Of a stretch of DNA of 64,000 bases, positions 1 to 7,837 are shown in pieces. Position numbers and translations under genes: made by a program. The stretch is from the NCBI GenBank assembly GCA_003605055.1, contig QZKP01000057.1:1-64000 (forward strand). Reading direction: 5' to 3'. This DNA comes from Desulfarculus sp. Its GTDB lineage: Bacteria > Desulfobacterota > Desulfarculia > Desulfarculales > Desulfarculaceae. Every line of letters begins with the position of its first letter. The first letter of the stretch is position 1. The notes under the pieces are model-generated. The model did no database searches. It was not told the DNA's origin and saw only the letters and a program-made list of their open reading frames with translations.

Positions 1-33
1 GCTTACCTGCCACCCACTCTTCTGATCGGTCAT
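1..33 (-). CDS. N-terminus of an unidentified gene running off the window
   Basis: Eleven codons (MTDQKSGWQVS) begin at an ATG whose first base is 33 and run out of the window. The start is supported by a strong Shine-Dalgarno sequence, GGAGGTGATTC, directly before the ATG on the minus strand. Nothing can be said about function from so few residues. Confidence 0.6.
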   Translation of the reverse strand, partial: MTDQKSGWQVS

Positions 34-421
34 GAATCACCTCCGTCAAGCAATTTACTCGCTTAACTCGGTGTCCGACAAACCTGGGCTGGATCAAGGC
101 CCCATGCCCGCTCCCAGCGCCCATAGCCCGGTGCGGACCTTTGATTCAATCCGGTTGGCGCAATAACTTTCAGCGCCTTGGTGGGTGCGGCCGATCATCG
201 CCCAAGGTTTTGCAAAACTCGCTTTTACTAATCATATGCAAGGCTTTTCATAACATGACAGGTGTCATCTTGGGATGGCCAAGCCAAACGAGAGCGGCCC
301 CGCCCTCAACATCCGCAGCATCCCTGCCTGCCGCCCCGCCCTCTCTCAAAAACTATTCCCCCGCCCGCGCGCATGATCTAAGCTGGTGCCACCTTTTGCC
401 TGCGCCTTAGAGGAGCGAGCC
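34..421. other. Intergenic region between divergent genes
   Basis: This 388-base gap separates the gene leaving the window on the minus strand from the flavoprotein gene on the plus strand, so it should carry promoters for both. It is less GC-rich than the genes beside it, especially at about 210-290. A 14-base palindrome lies at 255-268 and is listed separately. A reading frame can be opened through 141-410, but it has no ribosome binding site, a low-complexity composition and no recognisable domain, so I do not call it a gene. Confidence 0.5.
255..268. promoter_or_regulatory. 14-base palindrome, possible operator
   Basis: ATGACA-GG-TGTCAT is a perfect inverted repeat with a two-base centre, in an AT-richer stretch between divergent genes. 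This is the usual form of a dimeric repressor site. The regulator is unknown and no adjacent regulator gene is visible. Confidence 0.35.
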
Positions 422-1693
422 ATGTCCTACATCATCGAGCCGGAGCGCAAAACGCCCGTGGTCGCCGAGGCGGACCTCTTGGTCTGCGGCGGGGGCTACG
501 CGGGCTTTGCCGCGGCCCTGTGCGCCGCGCGCCTGGGGGCCAAGGTCCTGCTCCTGGAGAAGTACGGCTTCCTGGGCGGGCTTATCACCACCTCCCTGGT
601 GATAACCACCCCGCCCCTGAACAACGGCATCAACCAAGAGGTGGGCCGGCTGCTGCGCGAGCAGCGGGCCTACGTGTTCTGCCAGCACTCGGGCCGGGAC
701 CCGCAGGACGCCGAGGCGGGCGACGTGTCCGCCCTGATGCACGCGGTGGACCCGGAGCTGATCAAGTACGAGTTCCCCCGGATGCTGCTGGCCGCCGGGG
801 TGAGGCTGCTCTTGCACGCCTACATCGCCGGCGTGGTCAGGGAGGGCCCGGCCATCAAGGGCGTGATCATGGAGAGCAAGGCCGGCCGCCAGGCGGTGCT
901 GGCCAAGATGGTGGTGGACGCCACCGGCGACGCGGACATCGCGGCCCTGGCCGGGGCGCCGGTGCGCGAGGTCAAAAAGCCCATGACCATGATGTACAAC
1001 CTGGCCGAGGTGGACGTGGCCCGGGCCGTGGCCCACCTGGGCCACTGGGGCAACCTGAAGAACGTTCTGCGGCGGGCCATGGCCCGCGGCGAGGTGGCCT
1101 TTGACCTGGGCATTGCCCCCGAGTTCGGCGCGCCGGGGGTGCACGCGGCCGAGGCGGTGTACCCGGGCCAGTTGAACGTGTGGTCCGGCATGCTCAGCGG
1201 CCTGAGCGGCATAGACCCCTGGGATTTGACCCAGGCCGAACTGATCACCCGCGAGCACGTGATGCGCCTGACCCGGTTCCTGAACGCCCAGGTGCCCGGC
1301 TTCGAGCGGGCGCGCATCGAGTGCACCTCCACCCAGGTGGGGGTGCGGGCCAGCCGGCAACTGGTGGGCGGGTGCTCGCCCAAGATGGCCGAGATCAAGG
1401 GCGTCAAGTTCGCCGACACGGTGGCCAAGCCCTACGCCAAGAACCCCATGCGCCTGCCCTACGGCGCCCTCCTGCCCCAGGGGGTGGACAACCTCCTGGT
1501 GGCCGGGCGCTGCCTTTCGGCCGACGACGACGCCCTGGGCCAGCTCCGGCTGTGGCCGGTCTGCGCCATCACCGGCCAGGCCGCCGGCGTGGCCGCCGCC
1601 CTGTGCCTGCGCCACGGGGTGGGCCCCCAGCAGTTGGACGTGGGGCTTTTACAAAAGGAGCTTGAGGACCAGGGCATGGACCTGGGGCTCTAA
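422..1693 (+). CDS. FAD-dependent oxidoreductase (FAD_oxidored family)
   Basis: The 423-residue protein opens with a Rossmann dinucleotide-binding segment at about residues 16-45 (CGGGYAGFAAA, then LLLEKYGFLGG), typical of flavoproteins. A second conserved flavin-contact region follows near residues 170-185 (VVDATGDADIA). The C-terminal LVAGRCLSADDDALG segment is the usual FAD-clasping end of the PF12831 family. The start at 422 is chosen over an upstream in-frame ATG because GAGGAG sits just before it. The substrate cannot be told; relatives act on 2-oxoacids, sugars or other small molecules. It stands alone and is probably cytoplasmic, since no signal peptide is visible. Confidence 0.85.
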   Translation: MSYIIEPERKTPVVAEADLLVCGGGYAGFAAALCAARLGAKVLLLEKYGFLGGLITTSLVITTPPLNNGINQEVGRLLREQRAYVFCQHSGRDPQDAEAGDVSALMHAVDPELIKYEFPRMLLAAGVRLLLHAYIAGVVREGPAIKGVIMESKAGRQAVLAKMVVDATGDADIAALAGAPVREVKKPMTMMYNLAEVDVARAVAHLGHWGNLKNVLRRAMARGEVAFDLGIAPEFGAPGVHAAEAVYPGQLNVWSGMLSGLSGIDPWDLTQAELITREHVMRLTRFLNAQVPGFERARIECTSTQVGVRASRQLVGGCSPKMAEIKGVKFADTVAKPYAKNPMRLPYGALLPQGVDNLLVAGRCLSADDDALGQLRLWPVCAITGQAAGVAAALCLRHGVGPQQLDVGLLQKELEDQGMDLGL

Positions 1694-1755
1694 GGGGCCG
1701 TCCTGCCGTCCCAGAAGCAGGCCGGTTGCGGCCCGCAACGCCACCACCACTTCTA

Positions 1756-1792
1756 ACCCTGTGATGACAGGGTGTTTCCATTTTGTTATCAC
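1756..1792. promoter_or_regulatory. Inverted-repeat cluster, possible enhancer site
   Basis: ACCCTGT-gatg-ACAGGGT at 1756-1773 is a perfect 7-base inverted repeat. Within it, GTGATGACA (1761-1769) is repeated in inverted form, with one mismatch, as TGTTATCAC (1784-1792). The cluster lies about 160-195 bases upstream of the -24/-12 promoter at 1951, a usual distance for a site bound by a sigma-54 activator. Binding is inferred. The hairpin could also end transcription of the flavoprotein gene, though it lacks a T-run. Confidence 0.35.
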
Positions 1793-1950
1793 CATTTCGT
1801 AATATGGCCACTCCAGGGGCCGCGCGCCGGGCGCCGGGAAAAATCCTGGCCTGCTGCCCCAAGAAGCCTCTCCAGATAACATACTGATTGTTTTATCTAA
1901 AAATACAACGGTCCCTTGGGCGGCCCGGCCGGAGCAACGGCCACGGGTTT

Positions 1951-1966
1951 TGGCATGCTTCTAGCA
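1951..1966 (+). promoter_or_regulatory. Sigma-54-type (-24/-12) promoter
   Basis: TGGCATG-CTTC-TAGCA fits the sigma-54 consensus TGGCACG-N4-TTGCA with two differences, and the GG and GC pairs have the correct spacing. Transcription would begin near 1976, leaving a leader of about 38 bases before the PEP-CTERM gene. PEP-CTERM genes in exosortase-bearing bacteria are known to be driven by sigma-54 with the PrsK/PrsR system, which fits this site. Confidence 0.65.
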
Positions 1967-2013
1967 TAATTATTAAGGCGAACCGCGATCATTATATGCA
2001 TCGGAGCCTGATC

Positions 2014-2694
2014 ATGAGAAAGTTAGTCGCCCTAATCACCCTGCTGCTGGCCCTGGCGGCGTGGTCCCCGGCCCTGGCGGACACCATACAGCCCCTGAGC
2101 CTGAGCTTCAGCCGGATCACCAGCAACTCCCCGTACGGCGACGAGGTTGACGTGTTGATGAACATCTCCCAGCTGGACTCGGACAGCCTGCTGTTCCAGT
2201 TCGTCAACCAGAGCAGCCTGTCCTCGGTGGTCTCGGAGATTTACTTTCAAGACGCCAACAGCCTGGTGAATAGCTGGCAGATCCGCAACGACCTCAACGT
2301 GGGCAAGGTCAGCTACCGCTACGGGGCCAACCCTTCGGAACTGCCCAGCGGAGGCAGCGTCAACTTCAGCACCTCCTTTGCCGTGGAGGCCAAGAGCCCC
2401 TCCTCCAAGTACGGCATTGATCCCGGCGAGTCCCTGAGCATGATACTGAACCTGACCTCCAGCGCGGCCATCAACGCCCTGGTCATGGGCCTGAGCGATC
2501 AGAGCTTCGCGGTGGGCCTGCACGTCATCTCCATCGCCCGCGGCCAGAGCGACTCCTTCGTCAACACCCCGCCGCCGGGCAGCGGGGTCCCGGAACCCGG
2601 CACCATGGTCCTGATGGGCTCGGCCCTGCTCACGGGCCTGGGTCTGCGCCGCAAGCAGATCGCCCAGAAGATCAGGACCTTACTAAAGACCTAA
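2014..2694 (+). CDS. PEP-CTERM sorting-domain exported protein
   Basis: The 226-residue protein starts with a signal peptide (MRKLVALITLLLALAAWSPALA). A Ser/Asn-rich, beta-type exported region follows, then a C-terminal sorting signal of VPEPGT, a hydrophobic helix and a basic tail beginning GLRRKQ. PEP-CTERM proteins are recognised by an exosortase at the PEP motif and released to the envelope or extracellular matrix. The ATG at 2014 has GGAG seven bases upstream. It is transcribed alone, between a -24/-12 promoter and a strong terminator. No exosortase gene is in this window. The exported region is not a domain I recognise, so its specific role is unknown. Confidence 0.9.
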   Translation: MRKLVALITLLLALAAWSPALADTIQPLSLSFSRITSNSPYGDEVDVLMNISQLDSDSLLFQFVNQSSLSSVVSEIYFQDANSLVNSWQIRNDLNVGKVSYRYGANPSELPSGGSVNFSTSFAVEAKSPSSKYGIDPGESLSMILNLTSSAAINALVMGLSDQSFAVGLHVISIARGQSDSFVNTPPPGSGVPEPGTMVLMGSALLTGLGLRRKQIAQKIRTLLKT

Positions 2695-2743
2695 GCGGGC
2701 TCAAACGCCCAACCCAATGCCCGGTTAAGGGCATACCTCCCCG

Positions 2744-2778
2744 CTTGGTCCTGGCCTGCGCCAGGACCAAGTTTTTTT
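2744..2778 (+). terminator. Intrinsic terminator after the PEP-CTERM gene
   Basis: An 11-base perfect stem (CTTGGTCCTGG with CCAGGACCAAG) encloses a six-base loop and is followed by seven T residues. This is a textbook rho-independent terminator about 50 bases after the stop codon. Confidence 0.93.
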
Positions 2779-2830
2779 GCTTCCGCTGGCTCCTGCTTAT
2801 GGGGCCGGAAGAGAAAGGCGCGGCCGGTCC

Positions 2831-3709
2831 CTACCCCAGGGCCTTGGCCTTGGCCCGGCGGCCCAGGCCCGCCCCGCCGGCCATGATCAGCCCCCCGCCC
2901 AGGATCAGGCGCCAGGTCAGAGGCTCGCCGAAGAAGAGCACCCCCCAGGCGGCGGCGATGATGATCTGGCTCATCAGGACCACCCCGCCCTCGGTGGCCG
3001 GCAGGTGGTAGAAGCCCTGGTTCATCAGCACCTGGCCGATGGTGGCCGCCACGCCGATGGCGGCCAGGTACATGAGGCCCGTGCCCGAGGGGATCAGGGG
3101 CTCGGCGCCCAGGGCCAGGGGCCAGATGGAGACCGCGGCCGCGGCCAGGCAGAAGAAGAAATAGATGCAGTAGGGGCTGTGCTGCCCGGCCAGGCGCCGC
3201 ACCAGGGCCGTGTTCAGGCCGGCCAGCACGCTGGTGACCAGCGCGCAGAGGTGGCCCAGGCGCAGGTGGAGCCCCCCGTCGGGCAGCAGGATGACCAGGG
3301 TGCCCGCAAAGGCCAGGCCGATCAGCAACCAGTCTTGCCTGGCCACCCGTTCGTCGTTCACCCAGGGCGAAAACAGGGCCGCAAAGGCCGGAAAGAGGAA
3401 GAACAGCACCATCACCTCGGCCAAGGGGATCTGGCGCAGGGCCAGGATCATGCTCAGAAAGCCGATGGTGCCCGACAGCCCGCGGATGATCAACAGCCTC
3501 AGGTTGGGGCCCAGGATGGCCACCCGCAGGCAGCCCGAGAGCCCCAGCATGAGCAGAATGCCCACCAGGGCCCGGTAGAAGCTGATCTGCCACACCCCCA
3601 CCGCCGGGCCGGCCAGCTTGATGAACACCCCCACCAAAGCGAAGAAAAAGGCCGACAGGAGCATGCAGACCGCCCCGGTGAGGTTGTTGTTTGCGCTGGG
3701 CTTGCTCAA
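2831..3709 (-). CDS. EamA/DMT-family transporter
   Basis: The 292-residue protein has about ten hydrophobic helices arranged as two EamA repeats, the usual architecture of drug/metabolite exporters in the inner membrane. The start is taken as the TTG at 3709, preceded by AAAGGAG six bases upstream. An upstream in-frame ATG would add a highly charged non-homologous extension. The substrate is unknown; relatives export amino acids, metabolites or nucleotide derivatives. It is separated from the divergent MFS gene by about 230 bases. Confidence 0.87.
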   Translation of the reverse strand: MSKPSANNNLTGAVCMLLSAFFFALVGVFIKLAGPAVGVWQISFYRALVGILLMLGLSGCLRVAILGPNLRLLIIRGLSGTIGFLSMILALRQIPLAEVMVLFFLFPAFAALFSPWVNDERVARQDWLLIGLAFAGTLVILLPDGGLHLRLGHLCALVTSVLAGLNTALVRRLAGQHSPYCIYFFFCLAAAAVSIWPLALGAEPLIPSGTGLMYLAAIGVAATIGQVLMNQGFYHLPATEGGVVLMSQIIIAAAWGVLFFGEPLTWRLILGGGLIMAGGAGLGRRAKAKALG

Positions 3710-3942
3710 GCGCGGCTCCTTTGCCTGGGATGTACCGCGGCGGGGCGGCAGGCGGCCTCTGTCCCGCTCACGGGCGCCGCGGTAAAGGATGAAATATAAC
3801 AGAACGGGCCCGGGCCCGGTGCCCCCCAGCCGCCAACGCATGCCTCCCGCCGCGGGCCTTTTTATTTGTCGGCCGCGGCGGCAAGGTGTATGTTGCAGCG
3901 GTCAGAAGAAATCCTGCCCCAAAGCTATTCAGGAGCGTGCGC

Positions 3943-5166
3943 GTGACCATTGAGGCGGGAGGCCAAACCAGCGGCGAGGGCCGAGGTCTGGAGAACGCGG
4001 CCCGGCCCCTGCTGTTTCTGACTTGCCTCTTCTTCTTCAACTTTGCCTCGCGCATGGTGCTGGCCCCGCTGCTGCCCACCATGGAGCAGGCCCTGGGCTT
4101 CAGCCACGCGGCCGCCGGCTCCCTGTACCTGTTCATCGCCCTGGGCTACTGCATCTCCATGCTGGCGGCCGGGTTGGTGGCCGCGGCCCTGGACCACCGG
4201 CGCACCATCATCATCTCCGCGGCCCTGACCGGCCTGACCACCCTGGCCCTGGCCCTGGGCAGCTCCCTGTGGGCCATCCGCCTGGCGGCCCTGGCCCTAG
4301 GCCTGGCCTGCGGCTTGTATCTGCCCTCGGGCCTGGCCACCCTCAGCTCCCTGGTGGGCCGCAGCTACCTGGGCCGGGCCCTGGCCGTGCACGAGCTGGC
4401 CCCGGCCCTGACCTTCGTGGCCGTGCCCCTGCTGGCCACCGCCCTGTTGGCCTGGTTCTCCTGGCGGGGGTCCTTGATCGTTTTCGCGGCGGCCAACTTG
4501 GCGCTGGCCCTGGCCTTCGCCCGCTGGGGCCGCGGCGGCCGCTTCAAGGGCGAGCCCCTGAACCTGACCCTGCTGCGGCGGGAGGCGCTCTCGCTGCCCC
4601 TATGGCGGCTCACCGGGGTCTTCACCATGATCCTGGGCGGCAGCGTGGGGGTGTACTCCCTGCTGCCCCTGTTCCTGGTCAGCGAGCACCACTGGCCCCT
4701 GGAGCAGGCCAACCTGCTCCTGGCCCTGTCGCGGGTCTCGGGGGTGGTCATGGTCCTGCTGGGCGGCTGGGTGACAGACCGCCTGGGGCCGGGCAGGGCC
4801 ATGTTCCTGGTGACGGTGGCCAACGGCGTGATGACCCTGGCTCTGGGCCTGGCCCAGGGCTGGTGGCTGACCGGGCTGGTGTTTCTGCAGCCCTCCTTGA
4901 CCGGCTGCTTCTTCCCGGCCGCCTTCGCGGCCCTGGCCTACCTGGGGCCCCTGGAGACCAGCAACCTGCGCGTGTCCCTCACCGTGGCCACGGCCATGGC
5001 CGTGGGCTTCGGGGTGGTGCCGGCGGGCATAGGCCTGCTGGGCGAGATGGGCGCCTTCGGGGTCGGCATCAGCATCCTGGGCGGCCTGACCCTGCTCTCC
5101 CTGGCCCTCTTGCCCGGCCTGGCTCTCGGCGAGCGCCAGCCGGCCGCGGGCCCCGCCGGACACTGA
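3943..5166 (+). CDS. Major facilitator superfamily transporter
   Basis: The 407-residue protein has about twelve hydrophobic helices in two halves. The N-terminal half carries a loop like the MFS motif between helices 2 and 3 (AAALDHRRTII), and a second-half equivalent is GGWVTDRLGPGRAM. It starts at a GTG with AGGAG seven bases upstream; the longer frame has no ribosome binding site. A small cupin gene follows 18 bases later, so the two are probably co-transcribed. The substrate is not predictable. Confidence 0.87.
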   Translation: MTIEAGGQTSGEGRGLENAARPLLFLTCLFFFNFASRMVLAPLLPTMEQALGFSHAAAGSLYLFIALGYCISMLAAGLVAAALDHRRTIIISAALTGLTTLALALGSSLWAIRLAALALGLACGLYLPSGLATLSSLVGRSYLGRALAVHELAPALTFVAVPLLATALLAWFSWRGSLIVFAAANLALALAFARWGRGGRFKGEPLNLTLLRREALSLPLWRLTGVFTMILGGSVGVYSLLPLFLVSEHHWPLEQANLLLALSRVSGVVMVLLGGWVTDRLGPGRAMFLVTVANGVMTLALGLAQGWWLTGLVFLQPSLTGCFFPAAFAALAYLGPLETSNLRVSLTVATAMAVGFGVVPAGIGLLGEMGAFGVGISILGGLTLLSLALLPGLALGERQPAAGPAGH

Positions 5167-5184
5167 GACTCACAAGGAGGAGAC

Positions 5185-5508
5185 GTGTTTTACAAGCGCC
5201 GAGAGGCCGAGGCCCAGGGCCAGGAGACCTGGCTGGGCCGGCGCACCCTCACCCACGGCCGGCGCACCCTGTTGTGCGAGTTCCGCAACCAGGCCGGGCA
5301 CACGCTGCGCGAGCACAGCCACCCCCACGAGCAGATCGGCTACCTGGTGGCGGGCAAGATTGTCTTCACCATCGGCGGCCAGAGGCACTTGGCCGAGCCG
5401 GGCGACTCCTGGTGCATCAAGGCCGATGTGCCCCACAGCGCCGAGGCCCTGGAGGACTCGGTGGTGATCGAGGTCTTCTCGCCGGTGCGCGAGGACTATC
5501 TGCCCTGA
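5185..5508 (+). CDS. Single-domain cupin protein
   Basis: This 107-residue protein is a single beta-barrel cupin. The first metal-binding motif is visible as EHSHPHEQIGYLVAGKI (residues about 43-59) and the second as PGDSWCIKADVPHS (about 72-85). These supply the His/Glu and His ligands for one divalent metal. It begins at a GTG just after AAGGAGG. It follows the MFS gene closely, so it may be a small-molecule binding or isomerising partner of that transporter. It is one of three short cupins in the window. Confidence 0.85.
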   Translation: MFYKRREAEAQGQETWLGRRTLTHGRRTLLCEFRNQAGHTLREHSHPHEQIGYLVAGKIVFTIGGQRHLAEPGDSWCIKADVPHSAEALEDSVVIEVFSPVREDYLP

Positions 5509-5521
5509 GCCCCGCGCCGCC

Positions 5522-5544
5522 CGGCCGGCGAAACGCGCCGGCCG
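5522..5544. terminator. Hairpin between convergent genes
   Basis: CGGCCGGCG and CGCCGGCCG form a perfect nine-base stem around a five-base loop, between the stop codons of the cupin and the convergent monooxygenase gene. There is no T-run, so it would act as a weak bidirectional or rho-assisted terminator. Confidence 0.5.
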
Positions 5545-5545
5545 T

Positions 5546-5839
5546 CTAGGCTATCTGGGTGTAGAGGCGGATGTCCGGCTCGCCGCCCAGCAGCGCCGCC
5601 CGGGCCTCCCGCCCCTGCTGGATGTGCGGGCTCTTGATGTGCGCCTTGAGGGCGTTCAGGTCCCGCCACTCCTCCACGAAGACGAAATCCGCCGGGTCGG
5701 AGTTGTTCTGCATCAAAACGTAGGAGATGCAGCCGTCCTCGGACCGGGTGGGGGCCACCTGGGCGGTCAGGAGACCCTTGAGCTTCTCGGCCTGGTCCGG
5801 CTGGGCCTTGATGTGGGCGACGACGCGGATGGTGGGCAT
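5546..5839 (-). CDS. Antibiotic biosynthesis monooxygenase (ABM) domain protein
   Basis: The 97-residue protein has the ABM/YgiN-type dimeric alpha-beta barrel pattern: MPTIRVVAHIKAQ, a central CISYVLMQNN strand, and FVFVEEWRDLNALKAHIKSP, where the E-W and H positions are family hallmarks. Relatives are cofactorless quinol monooxygenases or act on small quinones and polyketides. The start follows GAGGAGGAG. It is a single cytoplasmic gene convergent with the cupin; the substrate is unknown. Confidence 0.85.
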   Translation of the reverse strand: MPTIRVVAHIKAQPDQAEKLKGLLTAQVAPTRSEDGCISYVLMQNNSDPADFVFVEEWRDLNALKAHIKSPHIQQGREARAALLGGEPDIRLYTQIA

Positions 5840-5966
5840 GACTCCTCCTCAAGCTGAAATCCGGTTGGGGCGCATGGCCAGGGGTCCCAGTATAGCAGCT
5901 TGAAGCCGCCATAGGTTGACTAGGACCGGGGCGGGGAGAGTATGCTGAAGGTGTAGGGGGTGCGCC

Positions 5967-6221
5967 ATGCCAGAGGAGCTGGTAGGGGAGGTCACCCACT
6001 TTTACGCTAGGCCTATGGTGGCGGCGGTATTCGTCCTAACCGGGGATATCCAGGTCGGCGACCGGCTGCGCTTCGCCGGCTACACTACGGACTTCGACGC
6101 CCGGGTGGAATCCCTGCAGGAGGAGCGCCAGCCCATCAATTTGGCCGGTCCGGGACAGAGCGTGGGCGTCCAGGTGCCGCAGCGGGCGCGGGTGGGGGAC
6201 CGGGTCTTTAAAATCACCTAA
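5967..6221 (+). CDS. EF-Tu domain-2-like mini-protein
   Basis: The 84-residue protein is a single beta-barrel resembling domain 2 of translation elongation factors. Key points are GEVTHFYARPMVAAVFVLTG, VGDRLRF, TTDFDARVESLQ and a closing pattern of AGPGQSVGV then GDRVFKI. Stand-alone proteins of this kind are known in deltaproteobacteria and other anaerobes as translation elongation factor-like proteins. It has no GTPase domain, so it cannot act as an elongation factor. A nucleic-acid or tRNA-binding role is only a guess. GGGGG before the ATG is the likely ribosome binding site. Confidence 0.8.
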   Translation: MPEELVGEVTHFYARPMVAAVFVLTGDIQVGDRLRFAGYTTDFDARVESLQEERQPINLAGPGQSVGVQVPQRARVGDRVFKIT

Positions 6222-6260
6222 CCTGAGGAAACTGGGGGCGGGTCCGGGGGCGCGCCAAGG

Positions 6261-6289
6261 TTGACGTTTTGCCTGTTCAGAAGTATTGT
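6261..6289 (+). promoter_or_regulatory. Sigma-70-like promoter for the CBS/HPP/cupin operon
   Basis: TTGACG (6261-6266) and TATTGT (6284-6289) are separated by 17 bases, good -35 and -10 matches in an AT-rich pocket. They lie about 65 bases before the GTG of the CBS gene. Confidence 0.6.
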
Positions 6290-6308
6290 AATACTTAAAT
6301 ACCGTATT
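6281..6308. promoter_or_regulatory. Twin palindromic operator over the -10 region
   Basis: AAGTATT-GT-AATACTT (6281-6296) is a perfect palindrome overlapping the -10 box. A base later AATAC-C-GTATT (6298-6308) repeats the same half-sites. Four AATAC/GTATT half-sites at and just after the -10 suggest a repressor that blocks transcription of the CBS/HPP/cupin genes. The regulator is not identified. Confidence 0.5.
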
Positions 6309-6354
6309 AGTCCGGCGCCGACCCTTTTTGCGCCGCCGCGCCAGGAGGCGTCCC

Positions 6355-6954
6355 GTGCCCCAGCCGCCCCCCCGCCAGCCCCAGGACCCGCAGATAGACG
6401 AGCAGGACATCCTGCGGGCCATGCGTGAGATACCGGGCTACCTGGACATCACCCCGGAGGACTTCCGTCAGGTTTACGCCCGGGCCTATGCCCACGCCCT
6501 GGAGCGGGTGCGGCGGGGGTTGCCCGCGGAGCGGGTCATGACCCGGGAGGCGGCCGCGGTGGCCGTGGACACCCCGCTCACGGAGGTGGCGCGCATCATG
6601 GCCCAACGCCGGGTCTCCGGGGTGCCTGTGCTGCAGGGCGGCCGCGTGGTAGGCCTCATCTCGGAGAAGGACTTTCTGGACGCCATGGGCGCCCAGGGCG
6701 GCCGCCACTTCATGGAGGTGGTGGCCCAGTGCCTGGGCCAGGGCCCCTGCCTGGCCGCGCCCCTGCGCGCGGCCACGGCCGGCGAGCTGATGAGCGCGCC
6801 GGCCGTGGTGGCGGGGCCGGAGACCTCCACCAGCGAAATCGCCGAGATAATGGGCCAAAAGGGCATCAACCGGGTGCCGGTGGTGGACAGCCAGGGCCGG
6901 CTGCTGGGCATCGTCTCCCGCGCCGACCTGCTGCGGGCCGGGGGGCCGGCGTGA
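6355..6954 (+). CDS. Tandem CBS-domain protein
   Basis: The 199-residue protein has a short Pro/Gln-rich N-terminus and a helical stretch, then two CBS motifs: residues about 60-115 (AERVMTREAAAV to LISEKDFLDAM) and about 140-195 (AGELMSAPAVV to GIVSRADLLRAG). Such pairs usually bind adenosine nucleotides and act as sensors. The GTG start has AGGAGG six bases upstream. Its stop overlaps the next gene by four bases. Fusion and linkage of CBS pairs with HPP membrane proteins is common, so it probably regulates that partner. Confidence 0.87.
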   Translation: MPQPPPRQPQDPQIDEQDILRAMREIPGYLDITPEDFRQVYARAYAHALERVRRGLPAERVMTREAAAVAVDTPLTEVARIMAQRRVSGVPVLQGGRVVGLISEKDFLDAMGAQGGRHFMEVVAQCLGQGPCLAAPLRAATAGELMSAPAVVAGPETSTSEIAEIMGQKGINRVPVVDSQGRLLGIVSRADLLRAGGPA

Positions 6955-7487
6955 GCTACTGGGCCAAGATGCGCGGCGCCTCCCAGAGCCCGCCCGGCGT
7001 GGGCCTGGCCGAGATACTCTGGTCCTGGCTGGGCGCCTTCCTGGGCATCGCCGCCGTGGCCTATGTCAACCAGCGCTGGCTGGCCGGCACGGACCTGTTG
7101 TTGATCATCGGCTCCTTCGGGGCCTCGGCGGTCTTGATCTACGGCGCGGTCAAGAGCCCCCTGGCCCAGCCGCGCAACCTGCTGGGCGGGCACCTGATCT
7201 CGGCGGCCATCGGCGTGGCCTGCTACCAGTGGCTGGGGCAGGTGCCCTGGCTGGCCGCGGCCCTGGCCGTGGCCACGGCCATCGCGGCCATGCACGCCAG
7301 CAAGACCCTGCACCCGCCGGGCGGGGCCAGCGCGCTCATCGCGGTGATCGGCGGCCCCCAGATACACGCCCTGGGCTTTTTCTACGTGCTGGTGCCGGTG
7401 GGCCTGGGCGCGGCCATCATGCTGGCCGTGGCCCTGCTGGTCAACAACCTGGCCCCTCACCGCCGCTACCCCGAGTTCTGGCTGTGA
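6951..7487 (+). CDS. HPP-family membrane protein
   Basis: The 178-residue protein has about four to five hydrophobic helices and the family motif KTLHPPGGASALIAVIGG at about residues 118-135, including the HPP triplet. HPP proteins are inner-membrane transporters; plant and cyanobacterial members move nitrite. The GTG start lies inside the stop of the CBS gene (GTGA), showing translational coupling. Whether this one transports nitrite is inference from the family. Confidence 0.87.
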   Translation: MSYWAKMRGASQSPPGVGLAEILWSWLGAFLGIAAVAYVNQRWLAGTDLLLIIGSFGASAVLIYGAVKSPLAQPRNLLGGHLISAAIGVACYQWLGQVPWLAAALAVATAIAAMHASKTLHPPGGASALIAVIGGPQIHALGFFYVLVPVGLGAAIMLAVALLVNNLAPHRRYPEFWL

Positions 7488-7506
7488 ATAATCTAGGAGG
7501 AAGGAC

Positions 7507-7824
7507 ATGAAGAAGATCGCGCTGTACGAGGAAAACGACTTTGCCGAGCAGGGCCTCAAGCGCCTGCTGGTGCACGACTCGCCCTATTTCAAGATTCTCA
7601 ACTTCAACTTCAAGGCCGGCCAGGAGCTGCCCGTGCACTCGCACCAGATCGAGGGGCAGGTGAGCCTGGCCGTGTTGGAAGGGGTGGGGGAGTTCCTGGG
7701 CGCCGGCGGCGCAACCCTGCCGGCCAAGGCCGGGGACGTGCTGATAAGCGACATCGCCGAGCCCCACGGCCTGCGGGCCAAGACCGACCTGCGCCTGCTG
7801 GTCACCATCGCCCCGCCCATCTAG
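7507..7824 (+). CDS. Small cupin protein
   Basis: The 105-residue protein is a single cupin barrel: FKAGQELPVHSHQIEGQVSL supplies the first motif and AGDVLISDIAEPHGLRA the second, with the usual His ligands. TAGGAGGAAGGAC precedes the ATG. It is the third gene of the CBS/HPP operon, 19 bases after the HPP stop, which suggests a metabolite-binding or redox-responsive accessory role. Confidence 0.83.
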   Translation: MKKIALYEENDFAEQGLKRLLVHDSPYFKILNFNFKAGQELPVHSHQIEGQVSLAVLEGVGEFLGAGGATLPAKAGDVLISDIAEPHGLRAKTDLRLLVTIAPPI

Positions 7825-7837
7825 GCCGGGGCCGCGG

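Larger units (their letters stand above)
1694..2013. other. Intergenic region upstream of the PEP-CTERM gene
   Basis: This gap of about 320 bases holds two related inverted repeats near 1756-1792 and a -24/-12 promoter at 1951-1966, each listed separately. No coding sequence with a plausible ribosome binding site was seen in it. Confidence 0.5.

Noticed and set aside
141-410. Possible 89-residue gene before the flavoprotein
   Set aside because: It has no ribosome binding site and no conserved pattern. It crosses the region that should contain the promoter.
407-1615. Long minus-strand frame opposite the flavoprotein gene
   Set aside because: It is a reverse-strand shadow caused by high GC content. 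Its translation is low-complexity Gly/His/Gln-rich, with no domain and no ribosome site, whereas the plus strand has clear FAD motifs.
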